Of a stretch of 64,000 bases of DNA, positions 7,929 to 17,073 are shown piece after piece. This DNA comes from CAYVAP01 sp964521065. Its GTDB lineage: Bacteria > Bacteroidota > Bacteroidia > J057. The notes below the pieces were generated by a model. It was not told where the DNA came from. It ran no database searches and saw only the letters and a list, made by a program, of their open reading frames with translations. The stretch is from positions 25,752 to 89,751 of the forward strand of contig CAZFPQ010000001.1 in the NCBI GenBank assembly GCA_964521065.1, given 5' to 3'. The position numbers and the translations under genes were made by a program. Position 1 is the first letter of the stretch, and each line of letters starts with the position of its first letter.

Positions 7929-9530
7929 ATGTGGAGATACCGCACCCTCATCCTTGGTTTGGGACTAAGCCTATTCTGCCTCTCATTCAGCTTGGTAAAA
8001 CCTTCAGGGGAAGACTTAAAACTGATTAAGGTCATCTCTGGGAGCATTACCCCAAAATCCATTGTACATTCTGGTCGGGGCCTCTTTTTTGCCCAAAATA
8101 TGATGTACCGACACAGTGTGACCGTTTACAACCGCAACTTTCAACTGGTCAAAACCATCAATGATCGGGTTCGCCTTTCTGATTTCAATGAATTAGGATA
8201 TAGCGGATATCACCGTGGTGCACCGGTTGAAGTGAGTTTTAGCCCTGATCATAGATTTGCCTACATATCTAACTATCAGATGTATGGCCAAGGATTTAAT
8301 GCTCCCGGTAGTGATGACTGTGATCGAGAAGCTACCCTAGATCATAGTTACCTTTATCGGGTCAATATGGATGGTTTTGAAATTGACCAGGTTATAAGGG
8401 TGGGGAGCGTACCAAAGTTCCTAAGCGCTACACCTGATGGCAAATTGGTATTGACCACCAATTGGTGTAGTGGCGACCTAAGTGTGGTTGACACGGAGTT
8501 GGGAGTTGAGGTTCACCGAATTGGCCTGGGAGATTATCCACGAGGCATCGCTATCGATGCGAAATCCCGCTATGCCTATGTTACCGTGATGGGAGAGGAT
8601 CGCTTAGCTGTAATCCGCCTTTCGGACTACTCAATTAGGTGGATTAACCAAGTAGGATCCAAACCTCGACATGTCTGCTTAGACCCTTCTGGGCGATATC
8701 TTTACTTGACCCTTAGTAGAGAAGGAAGTGTAGCTAAACTCGACTTAGTCAAAGAAGAGGTTGTCGCGAAAGTAAACACTGGAAAGGAACCTCGGACCAT
8801 GGTCCTCACCCCAGACGGTAGCTACCTCTACGTGGTCAATTATGAAAGCAATACCCTCAGTAAGATTGCCACCCACAACATGGAAGAGGTTTCTCGGCTG
8901 CCCACTCGGCCTAAACCCATTGGCGTTACCTTTGACCCCATCTCTCATCGAATTTGGGTTGCTTGCTACGGAGGATCTATCATGATCTTTGAAGACCTAA
9001 GATACGTGAACCCCGACCAACAGAAAGAGCTACTGGGCACTGGCACTTCCACTCCTGCATCCGTGCCAGGAAGATCCCTGACCACCGTGCCAGGAGCGGT
9101 ACAAGAAAAGCCCTCAGAGCTTTACTACATTCAAAAGGATGAAGCGAGTCAAGAAGCACCCGTACAAATGACTACGCGAGAGAGGAATATTCCAGCGAAG
9201 CCCCCCATCCAACCAAAGAAAGCGGGCCCAGCCTCCACTTCTGGGAAACAGCCTCCACCTCCCTCACAACCATCTCCTGCAACAAAGTTGAGCTATTTTG
9301 TCATTGTCGGTAGCTATGCCCATCACTCAGCGGCACAAAATGTAGTGGACGATCTACAAAGAAAAGGGTATCCCGCAAAGGTCCTTCCGAATGGCCAAGG
9401 ACGCTTCCGAGTGGGTTGCCAAGGATTTTCAACTCTCAAAGAGGCGCGGCAAAATATCGGTGCGATTAAGGCTAAATTGAATGGTCCGGCCTGGATTTTA
9501 AATATCCAAACCGGACAACCAGCTCAATGA
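7929..9530 (+). CDS. Secreted YVTN-type beta-propeller protein with C-terminal SPOR domain
   Basis: Predicted exported protein of about 533 residues. The best start is the ATG at 7929, which gives a clean signal peptide (WRYRTLILGLGLSLFCLSF); an in-frame ATG at 7881 would add 16 polar residues. Residues about 30-370 are YVTN/NHL-type propeller blades with repeated motifs such as TPDGKLVLTTNW, DPSGRYLYLTL and TPDGSYLYVVNY. A proline-rich linker (about 400-455) leads to a SPOR domain at about 458-530 (YFVIVGSYAHHSAAQNVVDD onward), a fold that binds denuded peptidoglycan glycan strands. Such a protein probably sits in the periplasm at the septum or cell wall; the propeller ligand is unknown. It begins about 80 bases after the terminator of non-coding unit 2, so it needs its own promoter, which I cannot place. 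Confidence 0.85.
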   Translation: MWRYRTLILGLGLSLFCLSFSLVKPSGEDLKLIKVISGSITPKSIVHSGRGLFFAQNMMYRHSVTVYNRNFQLVKTINDRVRLSDFNELGYSGYHRGAPVEVSFSPDHRFAYISNYQMYGQGFNAPGSDDCDREATLDHSYLYRVNMDGFEIDQVIRVGSVPKFLSATPDGKLVLTTNWCSGDLSVVDTELGVEVHRIGLGDYPRGIAIDAKSRYAYVTVMGEDRLAVIRLSDYSIRWINQVGSKPRHVCLDPSGRYLYLTLSREGSVAKLDLVKEEVVAKVNTGKEPRTMVLTPDGSYLYVVNYESNTLSKIATHNMEEVSRLPTRPKPIGVTFDPISHRIWVACYGGSIMIFEDLRYVNPDQQKELLGTGTSTPASVPGRSLTTVPGAVQEKPSELYYIQKDEASQEAPVQMTTRERNIPAKPPIQPKKAGPASTSGKQPPPPSQPSPATKLSYFVIVGSYAHHSAAQNVVDDLQRKGYPAKVLPNGQGRFRVGCQGFSTLKEARQNIGAIKAKLNGPAWILNIQTGQPAQ

Positions 9531-9550
9531 GCACCTAAAGTTAAATCTCC

Positions 9551-11167
9551 TTATCTCTTAGTACCATAGGGCATTTCCTCAGGCCAAGTTCGGCTCAGGT
9601 GCCAAGCTTCTCCATGGGTTAGCTCTACCCCACCCTTTTCTGAGAAAAAATCAAAATGCGTATAAGGAGAGCTTGCAAAATATAGCTCAGTCAATGCTCG
9701 CTTTCCATCATCAATGAACCACTCTACGGAAGACTCATCCAGAAATAGATGCCAGTCTTGTCGCCCCCCCCTTGGAAAAAGGTAGGGAGCGGAATGAACC
9801 TGAGAAGAAAATTCAGGGTTAAAGTCCGTCAAGCCACTCTTACGACGATCTACAAGCAATTCTCCTTTGGTTGGATCATAGCTTAGTACTAATTCATCGC
9901 CCTGGGTATTGAAAAACCGAATCCCAAATGGAGTAGCCCGCTCTTTCCAGGCAAAGCTCAGTTTCAGTTCCACCTGTGCAGCCTCCAACAGGTATGGACC
10001 CGACAGCAGAGGGCCAGTTTTTAAGGCGATCTCTCTTTGGCGAAGAGCTTGGAGTTCGGTAACAGGCTGGCTTTTCAGAAAATACTCTCCGTCTACGTTG
10101 GCCAGGTGAAGGCTCCTAGGCAAGGTCATCGCGCTACGCCAGCGTTCGGTCGGGACTTCCCTGGCATACTGCCAGTTGCTCATCCAGCCAATAAATATAC
10201 GGCGTCCATCGTCTGGAGGGAGGTCAGACCAAGTAACCCCCGCGTAATTATCCTTTCCGAAATCAATCCATGTCGCCTCCACATTTTCTATTTGCTTTTC
10301 AAAATCATCATCCATGACAAATCGCTCTCCATCGAAGGAGCCGACAAAATACTGAGTAGCAGAACCCCCATTGGGGCCACCACTCCCTAGGCTCACTAGC
10401 ATTACCCAGCGGGTCTCTTTTTCGCCCTCTACGGTCAACTCAAATAAATCTGGACATTCCCAAACCCCTCCGTGTGGAGTAGCACCAAGCTCTGCACCAA
10501 ACTCGCTCGCCAATTCCCAGACAATCAAATCAGAGGATGTGTATAATTGTACACGGTCTGCCACTGCCAATATCATGACCCAGTGTTCACTGGGCTCATA
10601 CCAAAACACCTTGGGATCGCGAAAATCGCGAATCCCAGGATTCGAAATCACTGGATTACCAGCATATTTCGTCCATGTTCTCCCTGAATCTAAGCTGTAG
10701 GCGATGCTTTGGCATTGGTAGTCTGAGGCCCCAGAAAATTCCCCGGTCGTATCATGGTGGGTAAAAATGGCAACCATAGCAGGGACACCAGGCTTACCTA
10801 GACCAGATGTATTTTCCCAATCCATGACAGCAGACCCTGAGAAAATATAGCCGAGGGAATCTGGATAAAGGGCAATGGGCAGATGTGTCCAATGGACCAA
10901 ATCTGTGCTTACGGTGTGTCCCCAATGCATGGGACCCCACACATTGCTGTCGGGATAAAACTGGTAGAAAAGGTGGTACTCCCCATCATAATAAACCATC
11001 CCGTTGGGATCATTCATCCACATAGAGTCGGGTGAAAAATGGAATTGGGGGCGGTGAGTTTCTTTATAATAGCCTGACTCATGATCCTCGCCAGGATCAT
11101 GGGAAGACAAGCAGCTGAGAAATCCAGTCAAGCTGATAACAACTAAGAAGGAAAAATACTTAAGCAT
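9551..11167 (-). CDS. Glycoside hydrolase family 32 lipoprotein (levanase/exo-inulinase type)
   Basis: Lipoprotein beta-fructosidase expected to release fructose from sucrose, inulin or levan outside the inner membrane. The start at 11167 gives a lipoprotein signal peptide ending at Cys19 (TGFLSC); a longer frame from 11254 would overlap the upstream gene. GH32 motifs are all present: WMNDPNG with the nucleophile Asp53, the transition-state stabiliser FRDP (near residue 183) and the acid/base Glu in WECPDLF (near 238). A C-terminal beta-sandwich fills the last 150 residues. The gene lies 64 bases downstream of a sugar porter on the same strand, which suggests one transcription unit for fructoside use. 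No SusC/SusD pair is nearby. Confidence 0.92.
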   Translation of the reverse strand: MLKYFSFLVVISLTGFLSCLSSHDPGEDHESGYYKETHRPQFHFSPDSMWMNDPNGMVYYDGEYHLFYQFYPDSNVWGPMHWGHTVSTDLVHWTHLPIALYPDSLGYIFSGSAVMDWENTSGLGKPGVPAMVAIFTHHDTTGEFSGASDYQCQSIAYSLDSGRTWTKYAGNPVISNPGIRDFRDPKVFWYEPSEHWVMILAVADRVQLYTSSDLIVWELASEFGAELGATPHGGVWECPDLFELTVEGEKETRWVMLVSLGSGGPNGGSATQYFVGSFDGERFVMDDDFEKQIENVEATWIDFGKDNYAGVTWSDLPPDDGRRIFIGWMSNWQYAREVPTERWRSAMTLPRSLHLANVDGEYFLKSQPVTELQALRQREIALKTGPLLSGPYLLEAAQVELKLSFAWKERATPFGIRFFNTQGDELVLSYDPTKGELLVDRRKSGLTDFNPEFSSQVHSAPYLFPRGGRQDWHLFLDESSVEWFIDDGKRALTELYFASSPYTHFDFFSEKGGVELTHGEAWHLSRTWPEEMPYGTKR

Positions 11168-11231
11168 GGAACCCAGAATTAGTAGCAGTTGGAAAGGAAT
11201 TAAAAGCTTGGCTTTCTGGCCTATTCTTCCT

Positions 11232-12638
11232 TTAAGATTTAACCGAAAGGCCAAGCTCCTCCAGGGTTTTACCTTTGGTTTCAGGCATCATAAAGACGAC
11301 GTAAAGCAATTGGAGCACCATCATTCCCGTAAAAAAGGCGAAGATGGGGCCGCCTCCAAGTCTGCCTAAGGCGATAGGAAATACGTTGGTGATGATGGCA
11401 GCCAAAATCCAATGCGTAAATGAGCCAAATGATTGTCCATACCCACGGGCTTCATTAGGGAAAATTTCAGAGATAAAAACCCAAATAACAGCCCCCTGAG
11501 AAAGGGCAAAAAAGGCGATAAAGCCACAGAGATACCAAATCACCCCGTTGTAGGCACCTTGTATATTTGCCACTTCGCTCGCACTTAAGCTAGCTAGGTA
11601 TTCCTCCAAATTACCCACCGTACTCAAATCTACTGGAGCACTTAAAAAAGCGTTTGCCACCAAAGCCAAAGTCATAATCAGCCCGATTGTGCCTACCAAC
11701 ATCAAGGTTTTTCGCCCTACGTAGTCAATTAGACTCAACCCGACCATGGTAAAGACCAAGTTAACCAAGCCAATCAATGAAGCAGACAATAGGGCATTGT
11801 CACTGGCCACCCCCGTCAGTTCAAATATTCGAGGGGCGTAGTAGATGATGGCATTGATGCCCGACACTTGATTGAAAAAGGCAATTAAGAAAGCCAAAAC
11901 AATGGGCCAGCGGAACACCCGAGTAAAAAAATATCGAAGAGAAACTTGCTGATTTTGATTTTGGTGTAGATAATCCTGCATGTCTCTCATGCGATCTTCT
12001 ACCATGGTCGGATCTATGCGAGTCAATACAGCTCTGGCCTCAGCCGGGTTATTTTGTTTGAGAAAAAGCCAACGAGGGCTGCGGGGAACCGTTAGAACAG
12101 CAACCGCAAAAAACAATGCGGGTAGTCCTTCGATGCCTAACATCCACCTCCAAGCATTTTCTCCCAGATCTGCCAGGAAATAATTGGATACGTAGGCAAT
12201 GACGATCCCCAGCACAATATTGAACTGAAAAAGAGCTACCAAGCGCCCACGAGACTTTGCTGGGGCAATTTCAGAAATGTACATAGGGGCTACGACAGAG
12301 GAAGCACCCACCCCCAAGCCGCCGAGAAAGCGAAACGCCATAAATGAATACAATTCTGGGGCTAAGGCTGAGCCTAGGGCAGAAAGCAAATAAAAAATCC
12401 CCACCCAGAACAAGGTTTGCTTCCGCCCCAATCTATCAGCAGGCATTCCTCCCAATAGTGCACCAATCACCGTTCCGTATAAGGCAATAGCAATGGCAAA
12501 TCCGTGTTGATAGTCATTGAGGGACCATAGCTCTTTAATTGCTTGCTCGGCGCCAGAAATGACCGCCGTATCAAATCCGAAAAGAAAACCTCCTAGGGCC
12601 ACGGTAAGGGACCAAAAAAAAATAGATGGGTTCTTCAT
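11232..12638 (-). CDS. Sugar porter family MFS transporter
   Basis: Inner-membrane proton-coupled hexose or disaccharide importer of the MFS sugar porter family, 468 residues with about 12 transmembrane helices. Family signatures are clear: GGFLFGFDTAVISG at helix 1, DRLGRKQTL between helices 2 and 3, VPRSPRWL after helix 6, the helix 7 motif FNQVSGINAIIYYAP, and a C-terminal PETKGKTLEEL. QVSGINAIIYYAP is typical of glucose, xylose or fructose porters. With the GH32 lipoprotein downstream, fructose or sucrose uptake is the likely role. The ATG at 12638 is immediately preceded on this strand by a run of CTACTACTACTC. The shared TAG-repeat motif on the opposite strand also occurs in the tRNA-like units at 7.4-7.8 kb. 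Confidence 0.92.
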   Translation of the reverse strand: MKNPSIFFWSLTVALGGFLFGFDTAVISGAEQAIKELWSLNDYQHGFAIAIALYGTVIGALLGGMPADRLGRKQTLFWVGIFYLLSALGSALAPELYSFMAFRFLGGLGVGASSVVAPMYISEIAPAKSRGRLVALFQFNIVLGIVIAYVSNYFLADLGENAWRWMLGIEGLPALFFAVAVLTVPRSPRWLFLKQNNPAEARAVLTRIDPTMVEDRMRDMQDYLHQNQNQQVSLRYFFTRVFRWPIVLAFLIAFFNQVSGINAIIYYAPRIFELTGVASDNALLSASLIGLVNLVFTMVGLSLIDYVGRKTLMLVGTIGLIMTLALVANAFLSAPVDLSTVGNLEEYLASLSASEVANIQGAYNGVIWYLCGFIAFFALSQGAVIWVFISEIFPNEARGYGQSFGSFTHWILAAIITNVFPIALGRLGGGPIFAFFTGMMVLQLLYVVFMMPETKGKTLEELGLSVKS

Positions 12639-13002
12639 GAGTAGTAGTAGATGGTAGTCCTTCGCCCATGTTTAAGAAATCTGACACGGGAATTCAGTAG
12701 CCTAAATATAGAGACTAAGACAAAGGAATCTCAATAGATTAATTCCTTCGGAACAGTCAAAAAACAATTATGCACTTTTGCTTGGTCTTTTTCCCCATCT
12801 CTTCGTCGCTGGCTCAGCAGTGGGCTCCTTAATCCCACTGCTTTGCACCTTAGCTCCGACAGGTCGGAACCTTCGACTCGCTAAGGTCAATTTTTCTTCC
12901 TTGATCTGGAGCAAAATTCCTACGCAAAAGCGACATATCATTTTTTTCGTGTTCCTAAAAGAAGAAAAGTTATATCTTCCTCTCACCTAATACTTTCCTC
13001 CA
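12639..13002. other. Intergenic region carrying repeat family C and a TAG-repeat motif
   Basis: The interval between the divergent sugar porter and omega-amidase genes. Next to the porter start the + strand reads GAGTAGTAGTAG (12639-12650) then GTAGTCCTT (12654-12662). Most of the rest, 12773-12960, is a copy of dispersed repeat C. No protein gene is supported. Confidence 0.5.
12773..12960 (+). repeat. Dispersed intergenic repeat family C, copy 1
   Basis: Diverged copy of an about 190-base intergenic sequence also found at 39137-39325 in the same orientation. Shared anchors in the same order are CACTTTTGCTTGGTCTTT (TTTTTGCTTGATCTTT in copy 2), GGAACCTTCGACTCGC (GGAATCTTCGATTCGC) and TTTTTTCGTGTTCC (GTTTTTCGCGTTACC). 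Spacing between anchors is similar. No coding capacity is seen. Confidence 0.45.
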
Positions 13003-13809
13003 TTGCACATACTCATTCTTCAGCTAAACCTGTCTTGGCAAAATCCAGACATCAACCGCCAGCACATCCAGTCCTCCTTGGATCGCTATCAGGGACCAAT
13101 TGACTTAGTGCTGCTTCCGGAAATGTTTACCACAGGCTTTAGCATGGAAGCAGCCGATCTGGCTGAGCCTATTAATGGCCCCACCCGGGCTTGGCTTGAA
13201 AATTTAGCGTGGGAAAGAGGTTGTCTCATTGGGGGAAGTTTGATTACTCAAGTTGAGGGCGAATATTTCAACCGATTTTGGTTGGTAGGCCCAGATGGTT
13301 GGACTCGACACTATGACAAGCGCCACACCTTCCGCATGGCTCATGAACACCTCCACTATACTTCCGGGCAACAACAAGTCATCGTAAATTACCAGGGTTG
13401 GAATCTTTTATTACTGGTATGCTATGACCTGAGGTTTCCGGTTTGGAGTCGCAACCGTTACTTAGCCCAAGAAGGGCGAATGGCCTACGATGGCATTCTT
13501 TGCGTCGCCAATTGGCCTGCGGCTCGGAAAGCACAATGGGACACCCTACTTAGAGCTAGGGCCATTGAAAACCAATGCTATGTGCTTGCTGCTAACCGAG
13601 TGGGGGAAGATGGAAATGGGGTTCGCTACGCAGGGGGATCGGCCCTAATAGACCCCTTGGGGCGTGACCTCGCTTTGGCAACAGAAGAAGAAACCGGACT
13701 TTATGGATTTTTGGATCGGGAAAAACTAACAAAATACCGGAAAAAATTTCCTGTGTGGAAGGATGCCGATCAATTCCAACTCATCACCTCCCCGCCAGAT
13801 ACTCCTTGA
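13003..13809 (+). CDS. Omega-amidase, nitrilase superfamily (YafV/NIT2-like)
   Basis: Cytoplasmic carbon-nitrogen hydrolase of 268 residues. The nitrilase triad is intact: Glu40 in LLPEMFTTGF, Lys106 in YDKRHTFRM and Cys140 in LLVCYDLRFPVW. The MFTTGFSM and DKRHTFRM motifs are typical of the YafV/NIT2 omega-amidase branch, which deamidates alpha-ketoglutaramate and alpha-ketosuccinamate formed by glutamine and asparagine transaminases in methionine salvage. The start is a TTG at 13003 giving MHILILQLNL, which aligns well with the first beta strand; no ATG lies upstream in frame. The 3' end overlaps the convergent metallo-hydrolase gene by 26 bases. Confidence 0.88.
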   Translation: MHILILQLNLSWQNPDINRQHIQSSLDRYQGPIDLVLLPEMFTTGFSMEAADLAEPINGPTRAWLENLAWERGCLIGGSLITQVEGEYFNRFWLVGPDGWTRHYDKRHTFRMAHEHLHYTSGQQQVIVNYQGWNLLLLVCYDLRFPVWSRNRYLAQEGRMAYDGILCVANWPAARKAQWDTLLRARAIENQCYVLAANRVGEDGNGVRYAGGSALIDPLGRDLALATEEETGLYGFLDREKLTKYRKKFPVWKDADQFQLITSPPDTP

Positions 13810-14440
13810 TGAAAGGATTATGCTGGCGCTCCACCCCAATGCTGGTTTCCGGACCATGACCAGGATATACACGTACCTCATCGTCTAGATTCATCAATTG
13901 CTCTACGATGCTGCGCATCAAAGTTTCAAAGTCTCCACCTGGGAGGTCAAACCGACCAATGCTCCCCTGGAAAAGAACATCTCCAGAGAAGACTTGCTTG
14001 CCCACTGCATGATAAAAAGCAATATGTCCCGGTGAGTGCCCCGGAACAAACAAGACCTCTAGTTCATACTCCCCCAAATAAATCTTTTCTCCCGCTTTCA
14101 AAAAGCGATCTGGGCTTGGCGAAGGACTGACCGAGAGCCCCATGCTTTGCCCCCAAACAGGAGCAAGAGCCAGCTCTTGCACCACAATCTCATGTGTCCA
14201 AAAAGGAACTTGATACTTCTCCTTCACATAAGAATTCCCTAGCATATGGTCGATATGGCCATGGGTATTGAGCAACAGGGTAGGTCTCAAGCCCTGCTCA
14301 TCTAAATAAGCGTCCAGTTGCATTTGCTCAGAGGCAGAATAGCAACCTGGATCTATGATCGCAGCTTCTCCTTCTGGGGTTGAAATAACCAGGGTATTTT
14401 CTGCGTAGGGATTGAACACAAAGGTTTTTACCTGAAGCAT
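13784..14440 (-). CDS. MBL-fold metallo-hydrolase (glyoxalase II-like)
   Basis: Metallo-beta-lactamase fold hydrolase of 218 residues, predicted cytoplasmic. The metal-binding motif is NTHGHIDHMLGN (His60, His62, Asp64, His65), followed by the third histidine in VPGHSPGHIAFY, the bridging Asp in FSGDVLF and a last His in YPGHGPETS. This is the YcbL/glyoxalase II-like group acting on thioesters such as hydroxyacylglutathione analogues; the true substrate is not known. The N-terminus (MLQVKTFVFNPYAENT) matches the family start. Its tail overlaps the omega-amidase tail from the other strand. Confidence 0.88.
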   Translation of the reverse strand: MLQVKTFVFNPYAENTLVISTPEGEAAIIDPGCYSASEQMQLDAYLDEQGLRPTLLLNTHGHIDHMLGNSYVKEKYQVPFWTHEIVVQELALAPVWGQSMGLSVSPSPSPDRFLKAGEKIYLGEYELEVLFVPGHSPGHIAFYHAVGKQVFSGDVLFQGSIGRFDLPGGDFETLMRSIVEQLMNLDDEVRVYPGHGPETSIGVERQHNPFIKEYLAGR

Positions 14441-14599
14441 TGGATTTGATTTGGCATGGGGTACATTCTCCTAAACCTTCGAGAAGGCTTGAGTCTAGAA
14501 ATCTAGCGATTAATCCGTACTTTAGAAGCAAAATTCGTTCACCAGATTTATTATTCGTTTCCCCTGATTGCTTTTGTGGTACCAAGCTTTTGTGATTCC

Positions 14600-15346
14600 A
14601 TGAATAAATTCATCTTTTTGATCCTGACGTTAGCAGGGCTGGCTTTGCCGAGCAAGGCTTCTACCCTGCATTCGAACTGGGAAACTATGCCAGACAGCGG
14701 AATTACAGTGCTGATAACTGGCAAGGTCACAGATCGGGTAACCAACCGCCCACTAGCTGCCGACCTTCAATACCTAGCCTTAGAGGTTGAAAACGCAAGT
14801 CCACAGAATATCCCCATCAATCCCGCCACCGGTGAATATTCTGTAGAAGTCCCTGGAGGCGTTCAGTATCGGCTTACTGCTAGCGCTGCCGGATACACTT
14901 CCGTCATCAAGCGGATCGATCTCAGGGAGGCAAAGCCAGAAATGAAGCTGCCTCTTAACCTCGCCCTAGGGCGCGACGGGGAAGCCCGCCGGATAGAAAC
15001 GGCAGACCCTTTTGGCACCTTGGTTACCATCGTCTATTTCAAAGAAAACACCGTTGAACTTACTGAGCAGTCTCGCCGTGAGTTGGATAGATTGCTCACT
15101 TTACTAAGGGCCAACCCTGACCTTCGGCTTTGGCTACATGGACATTCCGATGCGAACGCATCCTTCGACATCAACCACCGCATTGGTGAGCTACGAACCC
15201 AAGCCGTTAGGGCGTATCTCATTGCCCACGACATTGCACCTTTTCGTTTGCCTTCTATCTCCTATGGCAATACTCGGATGATGACCACTTTCAAGGATGA
15301 TCGCTACTTAAACCACCGGGTAGAGTTTCATTTATGGGGCAAGTGA
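14600..15346 (+). CDS. OmpA family protein with N-terminal carboxypeptidase-regulatory-like domain
   Basis: Exported protein of 248 residues. The start at 14600 gives a normal signal peptide (NKFIFLILTLAGLALPSKAS). Residues about 32-125 form a CarboxypepD_reg-like beta-sandwich (TGKVTDRVTNRPLAADLQ onward), and about 135-245 an OmpA C-terminal peptidoglycan-binding domain with VYFKENTVELTEQSRREL and the LHGHSDANASFDIN region. Such proteins tether the outer membrane or periplasmic complexes to the cell wall. There is no beta-barrel, so it is probably periplasmic. Its stop lies 11 bases before the Kdo transferase start, suggesting co-transcription. Confidence 0.87.
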   Translation: MNKFIFLILTLAGLALPSKASTLHSNWETMPDSGITVLITGKVTDRVTNRPLAADLQYLALEVENASPQNIPINPATGEYSVEVPGGVQYRLTASAAGYTSVIKRIDLREAKPEMKLPLNLALGRDGEARRIETADPFGTLVTIVYFKENTVELTEQSRRELDRLLTLLRANPDLRLWLHGHSDANASFDINHRIGELRTQAVRAYLIAHDIAPFRLPSISYGNTRMMTTFKDDRYLNHRVEFHLWGK

Positions 15347-15357
15347 GGCTCCGCCGT

Positions 15358-16611
15358 ATGTGCTATCGGTGGGGCATACAGCTATATGGTTTCCTCATCC
15401 GATTGGCCAGTCTTTTTTCAGCAAAGGCCAAACTCTGGGTTCAGGGCAGGAAAAACTGGAAGGCTGAGGTAGACGCCTTATCCGAAGGGCATCGATGGGT
15501 GTGGATGCATTGTGCCTCTTTGGGTGAGTTTGAACAAGGTCGAAATCTCGTAGATCGGATCAAGGCAGGGTATCCAGCCTTTTCTATTCTCGTTACTTTT
15601 TTCTCTCCCTCAGGATATATAGTCCGCAAAAACTACCCCCAGTGTGATGCGGTATTATACCTCCCATTGGATACTCCATCCAATGCGCAGTATTTAATAG
15701 AAAAGCTTCAGCCAGAGTGGGTATTTTGGATCCGTTACGAATTTTGGTTGGAGCATTTGCGGGTATTGGCCGATAGGGAAATACCTCACCTATTGGTTGC
15801 CGCAAGGCTAAATGCCAAGAATCCCTATTTGAAAGGATTTTTCGCTCCCCTTTATCAAGCCGCCTTCAAGAATTTTACCCATGTTTTTACTCAAGATGAG
15901 GCCACCAGCAAACAACTGGCCGATCTAATTCCTGCTCATCGCTTAACGGTAAGTGCTGATACACGATTTGATCGAGTATCGAGCAATGCAGAGCAAAAGC
16001 GTCGCTTCCAAGAAATCGAAGCCTTCATTGGCAAGCGCCTTTGCCTCATGGGGGGATCGGTTTGGGCAAATGGAGAAAAAATGCTCATTGAGGCATATAA
16101 TGTGCTTTCCAGTCGATTTGATTGCTGTCTCATTCTGGCCCCTCATGAAATCAATGAGTCTCGTCTTCAGAATTGGGAAGATCGCTTATCCGGGAAAAGT
16201 ATTCGCTATTCAAATATAGAGAAGATCAACCCCTCCCACTCCGTTTTATGGATTGATAATGTAGGGATGCTTGCAGAACTGTATCAGTATGCTGATATCG
16301 CCTACGTTGGAGGAGGATGGGGCAGCGGTTTACACAACATCTTGGAGCCGAGTGTATTCGGCTGCCCTGTTCTATTTGGGCCTAAGCACCGACGTTTTCC
16401 AGAAGCCCAAGATCTCATTGATGCAGGGGGGGGCTTCAGTTTTCAAGATCAAGCTGAACTAAATCAACTACTGGAAGAGCTCATGTCAACCCCAGAAAAA
16501 AGGAGAGAGATTAGGCAAATTAACCAGTCTTGGGTGCGTGAACGGACTGGCGCAACAGAGAAGATCATGCAATGGTGTATCCAACAGGGATGGCTTACCT
16601 CAAAAAGGTAA
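15358..16611 (+). CDS. waaA: 3-deoxy-D-manno-octulosonic acid transferase
   Basis: Kdo transferase (KdtA/WaaA, GT30) that adds Kdo to lipid A on the cytoplasmic face of the inner membrane. The N-terminal anchor segment (IQLYGFLIRLASLFSAKAKL) and the following glycosyl-transfer domain with HCASLGEFEQGRNL are diagnostic; Glu in SLGEFEQG is the catalytic base. The C-terminal nucleotide-sugar domain shows AYVGGGWGSGLHNILEP and PVLFGPKHRRFPEA. The start at 15358 fits the family best; an in-frame ATG at 15334 would overlap the OmpA-like gene by 13 bases. The protein is about 418 residues, a normal length. It indicates a standard Kdo-lipid A outer membrane. Confidence 0.93.
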   Translation: MCYRWGIQLYGFLIRLASLFSAKAKLWVQGRKNWKAEVDALSEGHRWVWMHCASLGEFEQGRNLVDRIKAGYPAFSILVTFFSPSGYIVRKNYPQCDAVLYLPLDTPSNAQYLIEKLQPEWVFWIRYEFWLEHLRVLADREIPHLLVAARLNAKNPYLKGFFAPLYQAAFKNFTHVFTQDEATSKQLADLIPAHRLTVSADTRFDRVSSNAEQKRRFQEIEAFIGKRLCLMGGSVWANGEKMLIEAYNVLSSRFDCCLILAPHEINESRLQNWEDRLSGKSIRYSNIEKINPSHSVLWIDNVGMLAELYQYADIAYVGGGWGSGLHNILEPSVFGCPVLFGPKHRRFPEAQDLIDAGGGFSFQDQAELNQLLEELMSTPEKRREIRQINQSWVRERTGATEKIMQWCIQQGWLTSKR

Positions 16612-16681
16612 GTAAAACGAATGAACGGCCTAGCACGTTTATGTGTTGTTCAGCCTCACGTTTTTCACTATTTTTCAGTCT

Positions 16682-17065
16682 ATGAAACAATTAATCTTGG
16701 TCCTCCTGCTGGCCTTTGGGTTTAATTTTGTCCAGGCCCAAAATTTTGGCACTTCTTCCTATGTATCAAGCCCTCGGCTTTACATACAAAACAAAGAGCA
16801 GAAGGACGACTTTCTCCGCATTTGGTACAAAATCAACTATCCGGGCTACGTCGAACTACACTTGATCAAAAGCGAATGGAATCGTGAAGCCGGTACCCTA
16901 GAAGATCGAGTTTTACTCATTAGAGGCAAGGTAACCGACAAACGAGAGGAAGACCAACAAGATTATTTGGGCTATATCAGCTTCCCTATTGGTCCCCTGG
17001 AAGAAGGTGAAAGCTACCGGTATGAATTGCATTATAAAGGGAAGAAATACAGCGGCAGAATCTAA
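16682..17065 (+). CDS. Small secreted protein, unknown function
   Basis: A 127-residue protein with a clear signal peptide (KQLILVLLLAFGFNFVQAQ) when started at the ATG at 16682. The mature part is charged, with alternating beta-strand patterns (LRIWYKINYPGYVELHL, YRYELHYKGKKYSGRI), suggesting a small beta-sandwich. I do not recognise the family. It lies 70 bases after waaA on the same strand and is followed by a palindrome/terminator and then ilvE. Confidence 0.75.
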   Translation: MKQLILVLLLAFGFNFVQAQNFGTSSYVSSPRLYIQNKEQKDDFLRIWYKINYPGYVELHLIKSEWNREAGTLEDRVLLIRGKVTDKREEDQQDYLGYISFPIGPLEEGESYRYELHYKGKKYSGRI

Positions 17066-17073
17066 GCCCTTGC

